The notes below the pieces were generated by a model. That model saw only the letters and a list, made by a program, of their open reading frames with translations. It was not told the DNA's origin and did no database searches. The translations under genes were made by a program, and so were the position numbers. A DNA stretch of 64,000 nucleotides from the NCBI RefSeq assembly GCF_014268655.2, contig NZ_JABWQX020000001.1, forward strand, positions 3,378,001 through 3,442,000. Direction: 5' to 3'. This DNA is from Pseudomonas marvdashtae. Lineage in GTDB: Bacteria; Pseudomonadota; Gammaproteobacteria; Pseudomonadales; Pseudomonadaceae. Below are positions 38,318 through 47,245 of this stretch, piece by piece; the first letter of the stretch is position 1; each line of letters begins with the position of its first letter.

Positions 38318-39325
38318 CTAGGGCTTTTTTGGCCAGCTCGGCACATCACGCCGGGCGCCGATGGGCAACGCCCTGGCCGGCAAGTCGCCCCATTGGCCCT
38401 GGCCTTCGCTGGGCCTGCTCGCCTCGTTCGGACTCGACTGCGGGGCCTGGGACGGTTCCGGTGCCGGCGCGGTGTGGCCGCGTCGGCGATGACGCAGGGC
38501 AAACTCGGCGACCGCATCGATGTCCTCGTCGGCAATGGCATCCGCGCCACGCCAGGCCGCATGCGCGCGGGCGGCGCGCAACCAGACGAGGTCGGCGCGC
38601 AGACCATCGACTCCGGCGGCAAAGCAACGCTCGGTAATCTGCCCCAGCGCCGCGTCATCCAGCGGGATCTGCGCCAACCGCGCCCGCGCCTGCTCGCAAC
38701 GTTCGCGCAGTTGCTGCTGGGCCGGTTCCCACTCGGTGCAAAACGACGCGGGGTCGCTGTCGAAATCCAGTCTCCGGCGAATGATCTGCCCGCGCTCGGA
38801 AGGTGCGGTGTGGCCGTCCAGCACTACGTTCAGGCCGAAGCGGTCGAGTAGTTGCGGACGCAATTCACCCTCTTCCGGATTCATGGTGCCGATCAATACA
38901 AAGCGCGCCGAATGCCGATGGGAAATGCCGTCGCGCTCGATCAGGTTGGTACCGCTGGCCGCGACATCGAGCAGCAAGTCCACCAGGTGATCGGGCAGCA
39001 GGTTCACTTCATCGACATACAGCACGCCCCCGTCGGCCTTGGCCAGCACGCCGGGGGAAAACTGCGCGCGCCCCTGCGCCAATGCCGCGTCCAAATCGAG
39101 GGTGCCCACCAGCCGCTCTTCGGTGGCGCCCAGGGGCAAGGTGACGAACTGCCCGCTCGCCAGCAGGTCCGCCAGCCCCCTGGCCAGGGTGGACTTGGCC
39201 ATCCCTCGCGGGCCTTCGATCAGCACGCCGCCGATCTTCGGGTCGATGGCGGCCAGGCACAGCGCCAGCTTCAGGTCATCGGCGCCGACCACGGCGGAGA
39301 GCGGGAAATGGGGGGTATCGGTCAT
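38318..39325 (-). CDS. ChlI-like AAA+ ATPase, cobalt chelatase accessory
   Basis: A 335-residue AAA+ protein of the magnesium-chelatase ChlI/BchI type with Walker A GPRGMAKSTLARGL near residue 40, Walker B GGVLYVDEVNLLPDH, and the sensor region FVLIGTMNPEEGELRPQLLDRFGL. A proline- and serine-rich tail follows residue 290. It is downstream of cobN and should drive the metal-insertion step. A longer frame upstream begins inside a REP palindrome and is not used; the ATG at 39325 starts MTDTPHFPLSAVVG. Confidence 0.87.
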   Translation of the reverse strand: MTDTPHFPLSAVVGADDLKLALCLAAIDPKIGGVLIEGPRGMAKSTLARGLADLLASGQFVTLPLGATEERLVGTLDLDAALAQGRAQFSPGVLAKADGGVLYVDEVNLLPDHLVDLLLDVAASGTNLIERDGISHRHSARFVLIGTMNPEEGELRPQLLDRFGLNVVLDGHTAPSERGQIIRRRLDFDSDPASFCTEWEPAQQQLRERCEQARARLAQIPLDDAALGQITERCFAAGVDGLRADLVWLRAARAHAAWRGADAIADEDIDAVAEFALRHRRRGHTAPAPEPSQAPQSSPNEASRPSEGQGQWGDLPARALPIGARRDVPSWPKKP

Positions 39326-39352
39326 GTGAGATGTCTCATGAAGTATGAAGAT

Positions 39353-39390
39353 CCCCTGTGGCGAGGGAGCTTGCTCCCTCGCCACAGGGG
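39353..39390. repeat. Perfect REP palindrome inside the cobalamin operon
   Basis: An 18-base arm, CCCCTGTGGCGAGGGAGC, is followed by TT and its exact inverse. It lies between cobN and the ChlI-like gene and would form a strong RNA hairpin, which may terminate part of the transcript or protect the cobN message. No T-tract follows. Confidence 0.88.
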
Positions 39391-39411
39391 CCCGCGTCGA
39401 TCATCGATAAG

Positions 39412-42400
39412 TCAGCCATCTTCTTCAATGTCCAACAACAGATGTTCCAGCGCCTCGCGGTATTCACCGGGATCCTGCCACATCCCCCGCTGCTGCGCCT
39501 CGAGCATGCGCTCGGTCATGTCTCGCAGCGCGTCGGGGTTGTGCTGGCGAACGAAATCCCGGGTATCCGGGTCGAGCAGGTAAGCGTCGGCCAGCAAGGC
39601 GTATTGGTGGTCGTCGATCAACTGCGTGGTGGCGTCGAAGGCGAACAGATTATCCACGGTCGCAGCCAGTTCGAACGCGCCTTTGTAGCCGTGGCGCTTG
39701 ACCCCGGCGATCCATTTCGGATTGGCCGCACGGGAGCGGATGACCCGGTTCAGTTCTTCCTTCAGGGTGCGAATCCTGGGCAGGTCAGGCTGGCTGTGAT
39801 CGCCGTGGTAACTGGCTGTCGGCTGACCGCTCAGGGTTTCGACCGCCGCGAGCATACCGCCTTGGAACTGGTAGTAATCGTTGGAATCGAGCAGGTCGTG
39901 CTCGCGGTTGTCCTGGTTCTGCAACACCGCTTGGACCTGGCTCAGGCGCCGGGAGAATTGATCTCGCGCCGCAGTGCCCTGATCGCCTGAGCCATAAGCG
40001 TAGCCGCCCCAATTGAGGTACACCTGCGCCAAGTCTTCTCGGCTCTGCCAGAGACGACCGTCGATGGCGCCCTGCACACCCGCGCCATAGGCACCGGGCT
40101 TGGCGCCGAAGATCCGCCAGCCGGCCTGGCGCGCGGCGTCTTCCAACGGCACGCCCGATTGCAGCAAGGCTTCGCGCTCGCCACGGACTTTCGCCGCCAA
40201 CGGGTTCATGTCGTCAGGTTCATCAAGGGCCGCAACGGCTTGCACCGCCGCATCGAACAAGCGGATCAGGTTGGCGAAGGCATCCCGGAAGAACCCGGAC
40301 ACCCGCAGCGTGACATCGACCCGCGGCCGGTCCAGCAGGCTCAACGGCAAGATCTCGAAATCATCGACCCGCTGGCTGCCCGTGGCCCACACCGGGCGCA
40401 CGCCCATCAATGCCATGGCTTGGGCAATGTCGTCGCCGCCAGTGCGCATGGTGGCGGTGCCCCATACCGACAGGCCAAGTTGGCGCAAGTGGTCGCCATG
40501 GTCTTGCAAATGCCGTTCGAGGATCAGGTTCGCCGACTGGAAGCCGATGCGCCACGCGGTGGTGGTGGGCAGGTTGCGCACATCGACGGAAAAGAAGTTG
40601 CGGCCGGTAGGCAGCACGTCCAGGCGCCCGCGACTCGGCGCGCCACTGGGGCCGGCCGGGACAAAGCGACCGCCCAAGGCGTCGAGCAAGCCGCGCATTT
40701 CCGCTGGGCCGCAAGCGTCCAGGCGCGGCGCGACGACCGAGCGCAGATGCTCGATGATGTCCGCGACAGCTTCCCAGCCCGGCGCGTCGAGCCATGCGAC
40801 TTCGCCTGCCAGTGCTTGTTCGATCAACCCTGCGGCGAACAGCTCCAGGCGCTCGCGGGTGTCGCCGACGGTGCGCCATGGCTCGTCGCTGACCTCGCGC
40901 AACGCCGCGGGACGGTCCGTTTCCCAGGGTTCGGCCAGGGCACAATCGAGCGGATCGAACCCCAACCCGAACGCCTTCGCCAACGCCCGCAGCAAGCTCG
41001 ATTGAGCGCCCTTGCCGTCGCCTCGGGGGATGCGCAGCAACGCCAGCAAGGTGTCGATGCGCAGCCGCCCGGCGGGCGACTCGCCGAAGATGTGCAGCCC
41101 ATCGCGGATCTGCGACTCCTTCAAATCGCAGAGGTAAGTGTCCAGGCGCGGCAGCCAGATCGCGGCGTCGGCGTCGCTGTCGAGCGCGGCATCGAGTTGC
41201 AGTTCGCGGTCGATGTGGGTCTCGCGCACCAGGTTCAAGATGTCCCGTTGCAGCTCCCGGGCGCGGCGCGGGTCGAGCAGTTGCGCCTCGTAATATTCGT
41301 CGGCCAGCAGCTCCAGGTTACGCAGCGGCCCATAGGTTTCGGCCCGGGTCAGCGGCGGCATCAGGTGGTCGATAATCACTGCCTGGGTCCGACGCTTGGC
41401 CTGGGCACCCTCACCCGGGTCGTTGACGATGAACGGGTAGATGTTCGGCAGCGGCCCGAGCAACGCATCCGGCCAGCAGTTCTCCGACAGCCCGACGCCC
41501 TTGCCCGGCAGCCATTCGAGGTTGCCGTGCTTGCCGACATGAATCACCGCGTGGGCGCCGTAGGTGTGGCGCAACCAGAAATAAAACGCCAGGTAGCCAT
41601 GGGGCGGCACCAGGTCCGGGTCGTGGTACACCGCGCTCGGGTCGACCTGATAACCGCGCGCCGGCTGGATACCGACGAACGTCAGGCCAAGGCGCAAGCC
41701 GGCGATCATCAGTCGGCCGTCGCGGAACATCGGGTCCTGCTCGGGCGCGCCCCAGCGTTCCCACACCGCCTGGCGATTGGCCTCGGGCAGCGCGTCGAAC
41801 AAGCGTTGATAAGCGTCCAGCGCCAGGCTTTGATGGCAGGGCCGCAGGTCGAGACTGTCCAGGTCGTTACTGACACCGCCGAGCAACTGCTGGATCAACG
41901 CAGTGCCGCTGTCCGGCAATTCGGTCGCCAGCGGATAACCTTCGGCCTGCATGGCGCGCAGGATATTCAGCGCCGCCGCCGGGGTGTCCAGCCCGACGCC
42001 GTTGCCGATGCGCCCGTCCCGGGTCGGGTAGTTGGCGAGGATCAGCGCCACGCGTTTCTCTACGTTGGGCAGGCGCGCCAAGCAGGTCCAGCGCCGGGCC
42101 AGTTCGGCGACGAAGTCCATGCGCTCCGGCACCGCCCGGTAGCAGACCACATCGCTCTGGCTGCGCTCGCTGCGCCAGGCCAGGTCCTTGAAACTGACAG
42201 GACGGCTGATGATCCGGCCATCCAGCTCGGGCAAGGCAATGTGCATCGCCAGGTCGCGCGGCCCCAGGCCCTGTTCGCTGGCGCGCCAGCCGGGTTCATT
42301 ATCCTGGGCGCAGATCGCCTGGATCACCGGGATGTTGCGGCGAAACGGCCGCAGGTGCGGTGCTTCAGGGCTCGATTGAGCGAAGCCGGTGGTGTTGAGA

Positions 42401-43185
42401 ATCACGCCCGCCTCTATCTCTTCCAGCCAATCTTCCACCTGTGCCAGGCAGCCGGGTTCCTTGAGGCTGGCCACGGCAATCGGCAGCGGATTCAGCCCTG
42501 CCGCTTGCAAGCGCTGGCAGAACACGTCGATGAACGCCGTGTTCGCTGCTTGCAGGTGAGAACGGTAGAACAGCACTGCCGCGACCGGTTGATCGGCCTG
42601 CCAGTCGGCTTGCCAATCGTTCAGGGTCGCGTTGGTTTTCTCGGCATGGTAAATAGCCGTGCGCGGCAGCGGCTGCGGTTCGGCCCACGGGTAATCGCGG
42701 CCAAACCATTGACTGCCCAGGTGGTGAAACAAGTTGAGGGCGTTACCCAATCCCCCCTGGCGCAGGAACTGCCAGAGCCGGTCGCGATCCTCGAAGGGCA
42801 CATTGCTCAGGTCGCTGAGCTCCGGATCGGGGCGATCATCCCCCGGCACCAGGATCAGCTTCACGCCGCGCCCGGCGAGTTCCATCAGCCGCTCGATGCC
42901 GTAGCGCCAATAGCCGATGCCACCGTGCAGCGACAACAGAATGACCTTGGCATGACGCAGCACGTCGTCGACGTACAGGTCTACCGAGGCGTGGTTCTGC
43001 ACCTGCATCGGGTTGGCGAGGCGAAAATCCGGGAAGTCGTCCGGCAACTGTCGCGCCGCTTCGGCCAGCAGCGCCAGGCTGGAATCGCCGCTGCACAGGA
43101 TCACCAGCTCGGCGGGGGTTTGCCCGAGGTCGGCAATGTTGTCATCCGACACGAAACCGCCGGGCTGGGTCCTGAGCAGGTGCAT
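39412..43185 (-). CDS. cobN: Cobaltochelatase subunit CobN
   Basis: CobN is the large subunit that inserts cobalt into hydrogenobyrinic acid a,c-diamide in aerobic cobalamin synthesis. The 1257-residue length is typical. Family words include HVGKHGNLEWLPGKGVGLSENCWPDALLGPLPNIYPFIVNDPGEG near residue 545 onward and WGGYAYGSGDQG near the C terminus. It begins 3 bases after the cobW stop codon and so is translationally linked to it. The operon is headed by a cobalamin riboswitch. Confidence 0.96.
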   Translation of the reverse strand: MHLLRTQPGGFVSDDNIADLGQTPAELVILCSGDSSLALLAEAARQLPDDFPDFRLANPMQVQNHASVDLYVDDVLRHAKVILLSLHGGIGYWRYGIERLMELAGRGVKLILVPGDDRPDPELSDLSNVPFEDRDRLWQFLRQGGLGNALNLFHHLGSQWFGRDYPWAEPQPLPRTAIYHAEKTNATLNDWQADWQADQPVAAVLFYRSHLQAANTAFIDVFCQRLQAAGLNPLPIAVASLKEPGCLAQVEDWLEEIEAGVILNTTGFAQSSPEAPHLRPFRRNIPVIQAICAQDNEPGWRASEQGLGPRDLAMHIALPELDGRIISRPVSFKDLAWRSERSQSDVVCYRAVPERMDFVAELARRWTCLARLPNVEKRVALILANYPTRDGRIGNGVGLDTPAAALNILRAMQAEGYPLATELPDSGTALIQQLLGGVSNDLDSLDLRPCHQSLALDAYQRLFDALPEANRQAVWERWGAPEQDPMFRDGRLMIAGLRLGLTFVGIQPARGYQVDPSAVYHDPDLVPPHGYLAFYFWLRHTYGAHAVIHVGKHGNLEWLPGKGVGLSENCWPDALLGPLPNIYPFIVNDPGEGAQAKRRTQAVIIDHLMPPLTRAETYGPLRNLELLADEYYEAQLLDPRRARELQRDILNLVRETHIDRELQLDAALDSDADAAIWLPRLDTYLCDLKESQIRDGLHIFGESPAGRLRIDTLLALLRIPRGDGKGAQSSLLRALAKAFGLGFDPLDCALAEPWETDRPAALREVSDEPWRTVGDTRERLELFAAGLIEQALAGEVAWLDAPGWEAVADIIEHLRSVVAPRLDACGPAEMRGLLDALGGRFVPAGPSGAPSRGRLDVLPTGRNFFSVDVRNLPTTTAWRIGFQSANLILERHLQDHGDHLRQLGLSVWGTATMRTGGDDIAQAMALMGVRPVWATGSQRVDDFEILPLSLLDRPRVDVTLRVSGFFRDAFANLIRLFDAAVQAVAALDEPDDMNPLAAKVRGEREALLQSGVPLEDAARQAGWRIFGAKPGAYGAGVQGAIDGRLWQSREDLAQVYLNWGGYAYGSGDQGTAARDQFSRRLSQVQAVLQNQDNREHDLLDSNDYYQFQGGMLAAVETLSGQPTASYHGDHSQPDLPRIRTLKEELNRVIRSRAANPKWIAGVKRHGYKGAFELAATVDNLFAFDATTQLIDDHQYALLADAYLLDPDTRDFVRQHNPDALRDMTERMLEAQQRGMWQDPGEYREALEHLLLDIEEDG

Positions 43186-43188
43186 GGC

Positions 43189-44259
43189 TTAGGCGCTGAG
43201 GGCAGCGCGCAACTGCGCTTCAAGCAACGCGGCATCCAGCGCCTGGCCGATCAGCACCAGCCGGGTGACCCGCGCTTCATCGGCGCCCCACTGGCGGTCG
43301 AAATGCTTGTCGAAACGCGTGCCGACGCCCTGGATCAGCAGGCGCATCGGCTTGTTCGGGATTGCCGCAAAACCCTTGACCCGCAGCACGCCGTGCTGGA
43401 CCACCAGTTGCGTCAGCGCGTCCAGCAGCAGGCTTTCATCGGCCTGGGGCAGCTCGATGGAAATCGAATCGAAGGCGTCGTGATCGTGATCGTGGTCGTC
43501 TTCATCGCCGTCATGGTGGTGATCGTGATGACTGTGGCGCCCATCGATGTGTTCTTCGGAGCCGGCGCCCAGGCCGATCAGCACGTCCAGGGGCAGGCGA
43601 CCGCTGCTGGCCTCGATGACCTTGACCGCTGGCGGCAGTTCTTCAGCGACTTCCAGACGGACTCGGGCCAGGTCTTCGGGGCTGATCAGGTCGGCTTTAT
43701 TGAGGATCACCAAGTCGGCGCTGGCCAGTTGATCGGCGAACAGCTCGTGCAGCGGTGATTCGTGGTCCAGGTTCGGATCGAGCTTGCGCTGGGCATCGAC
43801 CTGATCGGGGAATGCGGCAAAAGTGCCGGCGGCCACGGCCGGGCTGTCGACCACGGTGATCACCGCATCGACCGTGCAGGCGCTGCGGATTTCCGGCCAC
43901 TGGAAAGCCTGGACCAAGGGTTTTGGCAATGCCAGGCCGGAGGTTTCGATGAGGATGTGGTCAAGGTCGCCGCGCCGGGCGACCAACTCGCGCATCACCG
44001 GGAAAAACTCTTCTTGCACCGTGCAGCACAGGCAACCGTTGGCCAGTTCATAGACGCGGCCGTTGGCTTCTTCTTCGGTGCAACCGATGGAGCACTGCTT
44101 GAGGATTTCGCCGTCGATGCCCAGCTCGCCGAATTCGTTGACGATGACTGCAATGCGCCGGCCCTGGGCATTGTCGAGCATGTGCCGGAGCAAGGTGGTC
44201 TTACCCGAGCCGAGGAAACCGGTGACGATGGTGACGGGGAGTTTGGCCAGTGTTTTCAT
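43189..44259 (-). CDS. cobW: CobW-family GTP-binding metallochaperone
   Basis: This 356-residue GTPase has a P-loop (VTGFLGSGKTTLLRHML) near residue 11, the CxCC-type metal site in NGCLCCTV near residue 75, the ILNKADLI guanine-recognition motif, and a histidine/aspartate-rich loop of about 25 residues near 240-262 (HSHHDHHHDGDEDDHDHDHD). It probably delivers cobalt to the CobN chelatase encoded next. It is the first gene after the cobalamin riboswitch. Confidence 0.94.
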   Translation of the reverse strand: MKTLAKLPVTIVTGFLGSGKTTLLRHMLDNAQGRRIAVIVNEFGELGIDGEILKQCSIGCTEEEANGRVYELANGCLCCTVQEEFFPVMRELVARRGDLDHILIETSGLALPKPLVQAFQWPEIRSACTVDAVITVVDSPAVAAGTFAAFPDQVDAQRKLDPNLDHESPLHELFADQLASADLVILNKADLISPEDLARVRLEVAEELPPAVKVIEASSGRLPLDVLIGLGAGSEEHIDGRHSHHDHHHDGDEDDHDHDHDAFDSISIELPQADESLLLDALTQLVVQHGVLRVKGFAAIPNKPMRLLIQGVGTRFDKHFDRQWGADEARVTRLVLIGQALDAALLEAQLRAALSA

Positions 44260-44371
44260 CGGATGCCCTTTGGCAAGGTGGCGGGCAAACGGGACGACAA
44301 CCGCAGGCAGGCACGCGCGGAAGATTTCGCCACCGGATCACCCCGCCCGGTTGTAGTGAGAATCTGTTGTC

Positions 44372-44580
44372 GAGGCAGGTCTCCTGGCTTTCGGCGGGCC
44401 AGTCCGGGCTTGTCTTGCAAAGCCTTGCACTGGCGTTTCCTGCGCCTTCCCGTGCGCCTTTTTTTAAAGGACTTGCACAGTGGCCTGGCAGGAACGGCAC
44501 CGTTCACAGTTGCGGGGGCAGCCGCGGCTTGGACCGCGTTCCCTTCTTAGCTTTGGCACACGCCAAAGAACCTCGAAGAC
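44372..44580 (-). promoter_or_regulatory. Cobalamin riboswitch
   Basis: On the minus strand the leader reads in order: a 5' stem with CTTTGGCG, AAGGGAACGCGG, the hallmark GCTGCCCCCGCAACTG, GCCACTG, GGGAAGGCG and AGCCAGGAGACCTGCC. These are the conserved elements of the B12 riboswitch. It ends about 112 bases before cobW and should switch off cobW, cobN and the chelatase accessory genes when adenosylcobalamin is plentiful. Confidence 0.95.
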
Positions 44581-44656
44581 GCAAGGCTACGCAGGGTGTG
44601 CAGGCGGGTCAATCTCTGGAAGGCAATCTGCCGGCGGCCGAGGCGGCGCGGCGAGA

Positions 44657-45793
44657 TCAACGGGCCGCGACGCGCCAGAGCCGGGCGATGTCCCGCGCCC
44701 GCTCGCTCAACAGGCGTGGCGCATCGGTGCAGGCTTCTTGCAACGTCATCGGTCCGTTCGCCAGGGCAAAGGCCGCATCGATGCCGTGCTCGTACAGCGC
44801 CTGGTAACCCTCCCCCAGCGTGCCGGCAATGACCAGCACCGGTACGCCGTGGCGTCGGGCGATGCGGGCCACGCCAAAAGGCGTCTTGCCGCGCAGGGTC
44901 TGGGCATCGAAACGGCCTTCACCGGTGATGACCAGGTCAGCGCCGTTGATCGCGTCGGCCAGGCCGGTCAACTGCGCAACGACTTCCACGCCGGTACGAA
45001 ACTGCGCTTGGAGGAACGCCTTGGCGGCAAACCCCAGGCCGCCGGCGGCGCCGCTGCCCGGCTCGTCGCGTACGTCGCGGTTCAACACCTGGGCGCAGTG
45101 TCCGGCGAAGTGCCCCAGCGCGCCGTCCAGCCGTTGCACCTGCTCGGCGGAGGCGCCTTTCTGCGGGCCGAACACGGCTGACGCGCCATGGGGCCCACAC
45201 AATGGGTTATCGACATCGGCGGCGATCTCGAAACGCACGCCGGCCAGGCGCGGGTCCATTTGGCTCAGATCGATGCGCGCCAGGTTGGCCAGGGCGAGGC
45301 CGCCGGGCGGCAGCGAGTGCCCGTGTTCGTCCAGCAAGGCGACGCCCAGCGCTTGCATCGCACCGGCACCGCCGTCGTTGGTGGCGCTGCCGCCAATCGC
45401 CAGGATGACTCGCTCGGCGCCTTCGTCCAGCGCTGCGCGGATCAGTTCGCCGGTGCCAAAGGTGCTGCTGGAACAGGCGTCGCGCTGCTCCGGCGGCAGC
45501 AATTGCAAGCCGCTGGCCTCGGCCATCTCGATGATTGCGGTGCGGCTGTCGGGCAACCAGCCCCAACGCGCGTCGACAGCGGCGCCCAGCGGACCGCGAA
45601 CCCGAGCCTCACGCCACTGTCCGTTGCAGGCAGCCAGCACGGCTTCCACCGTCCCCTCCCCGCCGTCCGCCATCGGGCATTTGATCAGCTGCGCGTCTGG
45701 CCAGATCTCTGCCAGCCCTCGGGCGATGGCTTCGGCGACGCCTTGGGCGCTGAGGCTGTCCTTGAACGAGTCGGGGGCGATGATTATTTTCAT
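44657..45793 (-). CDS. Glycerate kinase
   Basis: A 378-residue glycerate kinase of the GlxK/GarK family. It has IIIAPDSFKDSLSA at the N terminus, CPMADGGEGTVEAVL, the ATP-site word LAIGGSATNDGGAGAMQALG and DLVITGEGRFDAQTLRGKTPFGVARIARRHGVPV near the end. It phosphorylates D-glycerate to 2-phosphoglycerate. It lies beside a CdaR-type regulator and a sugar-acid MFS transporter. The ATG at 45793 follows GGAG at good spacing; an ATG 23 codons upstream lacks support. Confidence 0.92.
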   Translation of the reverse strand: MKIIIAPDSFKDSLSAQGVAEAIARGLAEIWPDAQLIKCPMADGGEGTVEAVLAACNGQWREARVRGPLGAAVDARWGWLPDSRTAIIEMAEASGLQLLPPEQRDACSSSTFGTGELIRAALDEGAERVILAIGGSATNDGGAGAMQALGVALLDEHGHSLPPGGLALANLARIDLSQMDPRLAGVRFEIAADVDNPLCGPHGASAVFGPQKGASAEQVQRLDGALGHFAGHCAQVLNRDVRDEPGSGAAGGLGFAAKAFLQAQFRTGVEVVAQLTGLADAINGADLVITGEGRFDAQTLRGKTPFGVARIARRHGVPVLVIAGTLGEGYQALYEHGIDAAFALANGPMTLQEACTDAPRLLSERARDIARLWRVAAR

Positions 45794-45896
45794 TTTTTGT
45801 TCTCCGGTTCCGTGCACAGCATGCTGCCAGCTGGCCGCAGCCCTGACGCCGGTCCGCCGCACAAAACGGCTTGGACATTATTGTTCAAATTCACAA

Positions 45897-45943
45897 AGGC
45901 CTGGCTGCGCAGTCCAGCGCGAGCAAGCGTCCTCGCCCACGGG
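45897..45943. repeat. Degenerate REP-like sequence
   Basis: The gap between the glycerate kinase start and the regulator's end holds a worn copy of the REP family, with GCGCAGTCCAGCGCGAGC and AAGCGTCCTCGCCCACGGG. Both halves have substitutions relative to the intact copies elsewhere in the window. Confidence 0.55.
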
Positions 45944-45946
45944 CGG

Positions 45947-47062
45947 CTACGTAGATGACTGCGGCAATAGCTGCACGCCCAGGTACAACGCCAACATTCC
46001 GTCCAGCCTGAGGGGGTCGACGCCGCTGAGCTCAGCGATGCGCTCCATGCGATAACGCAAGCTGTTGCGGTGGATCCCCAGGGCGTCGGCGCAGGCCTGG
46101 CTCTGGCCGTCGTGTTCGCACCAGCTTCGCAAGGTCGCCAGCAACTGCCCGTTACTGTCCTTGGCGATCACTTTGCGCAACGGCGTCAGCAGTTCATCGA
46201 GTGCATCGTCGCTGCGATGCCGCCAAAGCATCACCGGCAATCGATAACGGTTGAGGATCAGCAAGCGCGATTGCGGCAGGACATCGCGCCCATAGGCGAG
46301 CAGGTCCGCCACGCGCCGGTAGCAGCGGCGCAAGCCCGCCAACCCATCGGCCTGGCCACCCACCGCCACCCGCAGGATGTTCCAGCCGAGCCCATCGAGT
46401 TTGGCCAGCAGCCGCTCGTTTTCCACCGACGCTGTGACGGGCCGGCACCAGAGCAACGACGATTTCGACGAGGTCAGGCACCAACTGTCCGGATAGCGCG
46501 ACATCAGCCATGCGCTCAGCGCCTCGACCGTCTGGCCGGGGCCATGCTCCAGGCCCAGTTCAAACAGATAGGGTACCCGCGGCAATTGCGGCTTGAGGCC
46601 CATTTGAAGGGCTTCGTCGAGCAGCCGTGGCGAATCCCCGGCGTCACCCAGCAACAAGGCCAGCAAATCATCGCAGCGCTGGCGGCGCCATTGCTGCTCG
46701 GCCTGTTGGTTGCGCTGGCCGAGCAGCATTTCGGCGGTCATGCGCACCAGTTCGGCGTAGGTGCGCAGGTGTGCGGGATCGCCGGTGATGCCTAGCACCC
46801 CGATCAATCGTTGATCGAGCATCAGCGGCAGGTTGATCCCCGGCTGCACGCCCTTGAGGTGCACCGCGGTGTGCTCGTCGATTTCCACCACCCGACCATT
46901 GGCCAGCACCAGCTGCGCGCCTTCATGGCGGGTATTGATGCGCTCGCGCTCGCCGCTGGCAAGGATCAGGCCCTGGTTGTCCATGACGTTGACGTTATAG
47001 GGAAGAATCGCCATCGCCCGGTCGACGATGTCCTGCGCCAGGTCGTGATCGAGTTCGAACAT
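45947..47062 (-). CDS. CdaR-family (sugar diacid/glycerate) transcriptional regulator
   Basis: This 371-residue regulator has an N-terminal diacid-recognition domain (MFELDHDLAQDIVDRAMAIL ... VNVMDNQGLILASG) and a C-terminal PucR/CdaR helix-turn-helix (CADALGIHRNSLRYRMERIAELSG). Members activate glycerate, glucarate and galactarate genes. It is adjacent to glycerate kinase and divergent from the MFS transporter, so it probably controls both. The internal ATG at 47062 is chosen because it gives the family-typical N terminus. Confidence 0.9.
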   Translation of the reverse strand: MFELDHDLAQDIVDRAMAILPYNVNVMDNQGLILASGERERINTRHEGAQLVLANGRVVEIDEHTAVHLKGVQPGINLPLMLDQRLIGVLGITGDPAHLRTYAELVRMTAEMLLGQRNQQAEQQWRRQRCDDLLALLLGDAGDSPRLLDEALQMGLKPQLPRVPYLFELGLEHGPGQTVEALSAWLMSRYPDSWCLTSSKSSLLWCRPVTASVENERLLAKLDGLGWNILRVAVGGQADGLAGLRRCYRRVADLLAYGRDVLPQSRLLILNRYRLPVMLWRHRSDDALDELLTPLRKVIAKDSNGQLLATLRSWCEHDGQSQACADALGIHRNSLRYRMERIAELSGVDPLRLDGMLALYLGVQLLPQSST

Positions 47063-47245
47063 GGGCGATGGTCCTTGCAAGCGGCGTGATTGTTGTTTTA
47101 GGCGTGGGTTTGGTCAGGCGCACAGGGTCGGCATCCAAACCCTGTGCCCTGGCACAAAGACACAGGACCTTGGCCTGGCCGAGACTCAAGGTGCGGTCAA
47201 CGTTACCCCTTGGCACGCCAAAATCATAATAAAGAGAGACCCGCC

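Noticed and set aside
39326..39385. Longer start for the ChlI-like ATPase
   Set aside because: The added residues are read through the REP palindrome; the internal ATG has the family-typical start.
40159..43758. Very long open frame (about 1200 codons) on the plus strand
   Set aside because: It is antisense to cobN and cobW, has the low-complexity H/Q/R/G composition typical of shadow frames in GC-rich DNA, and shows no protein family.
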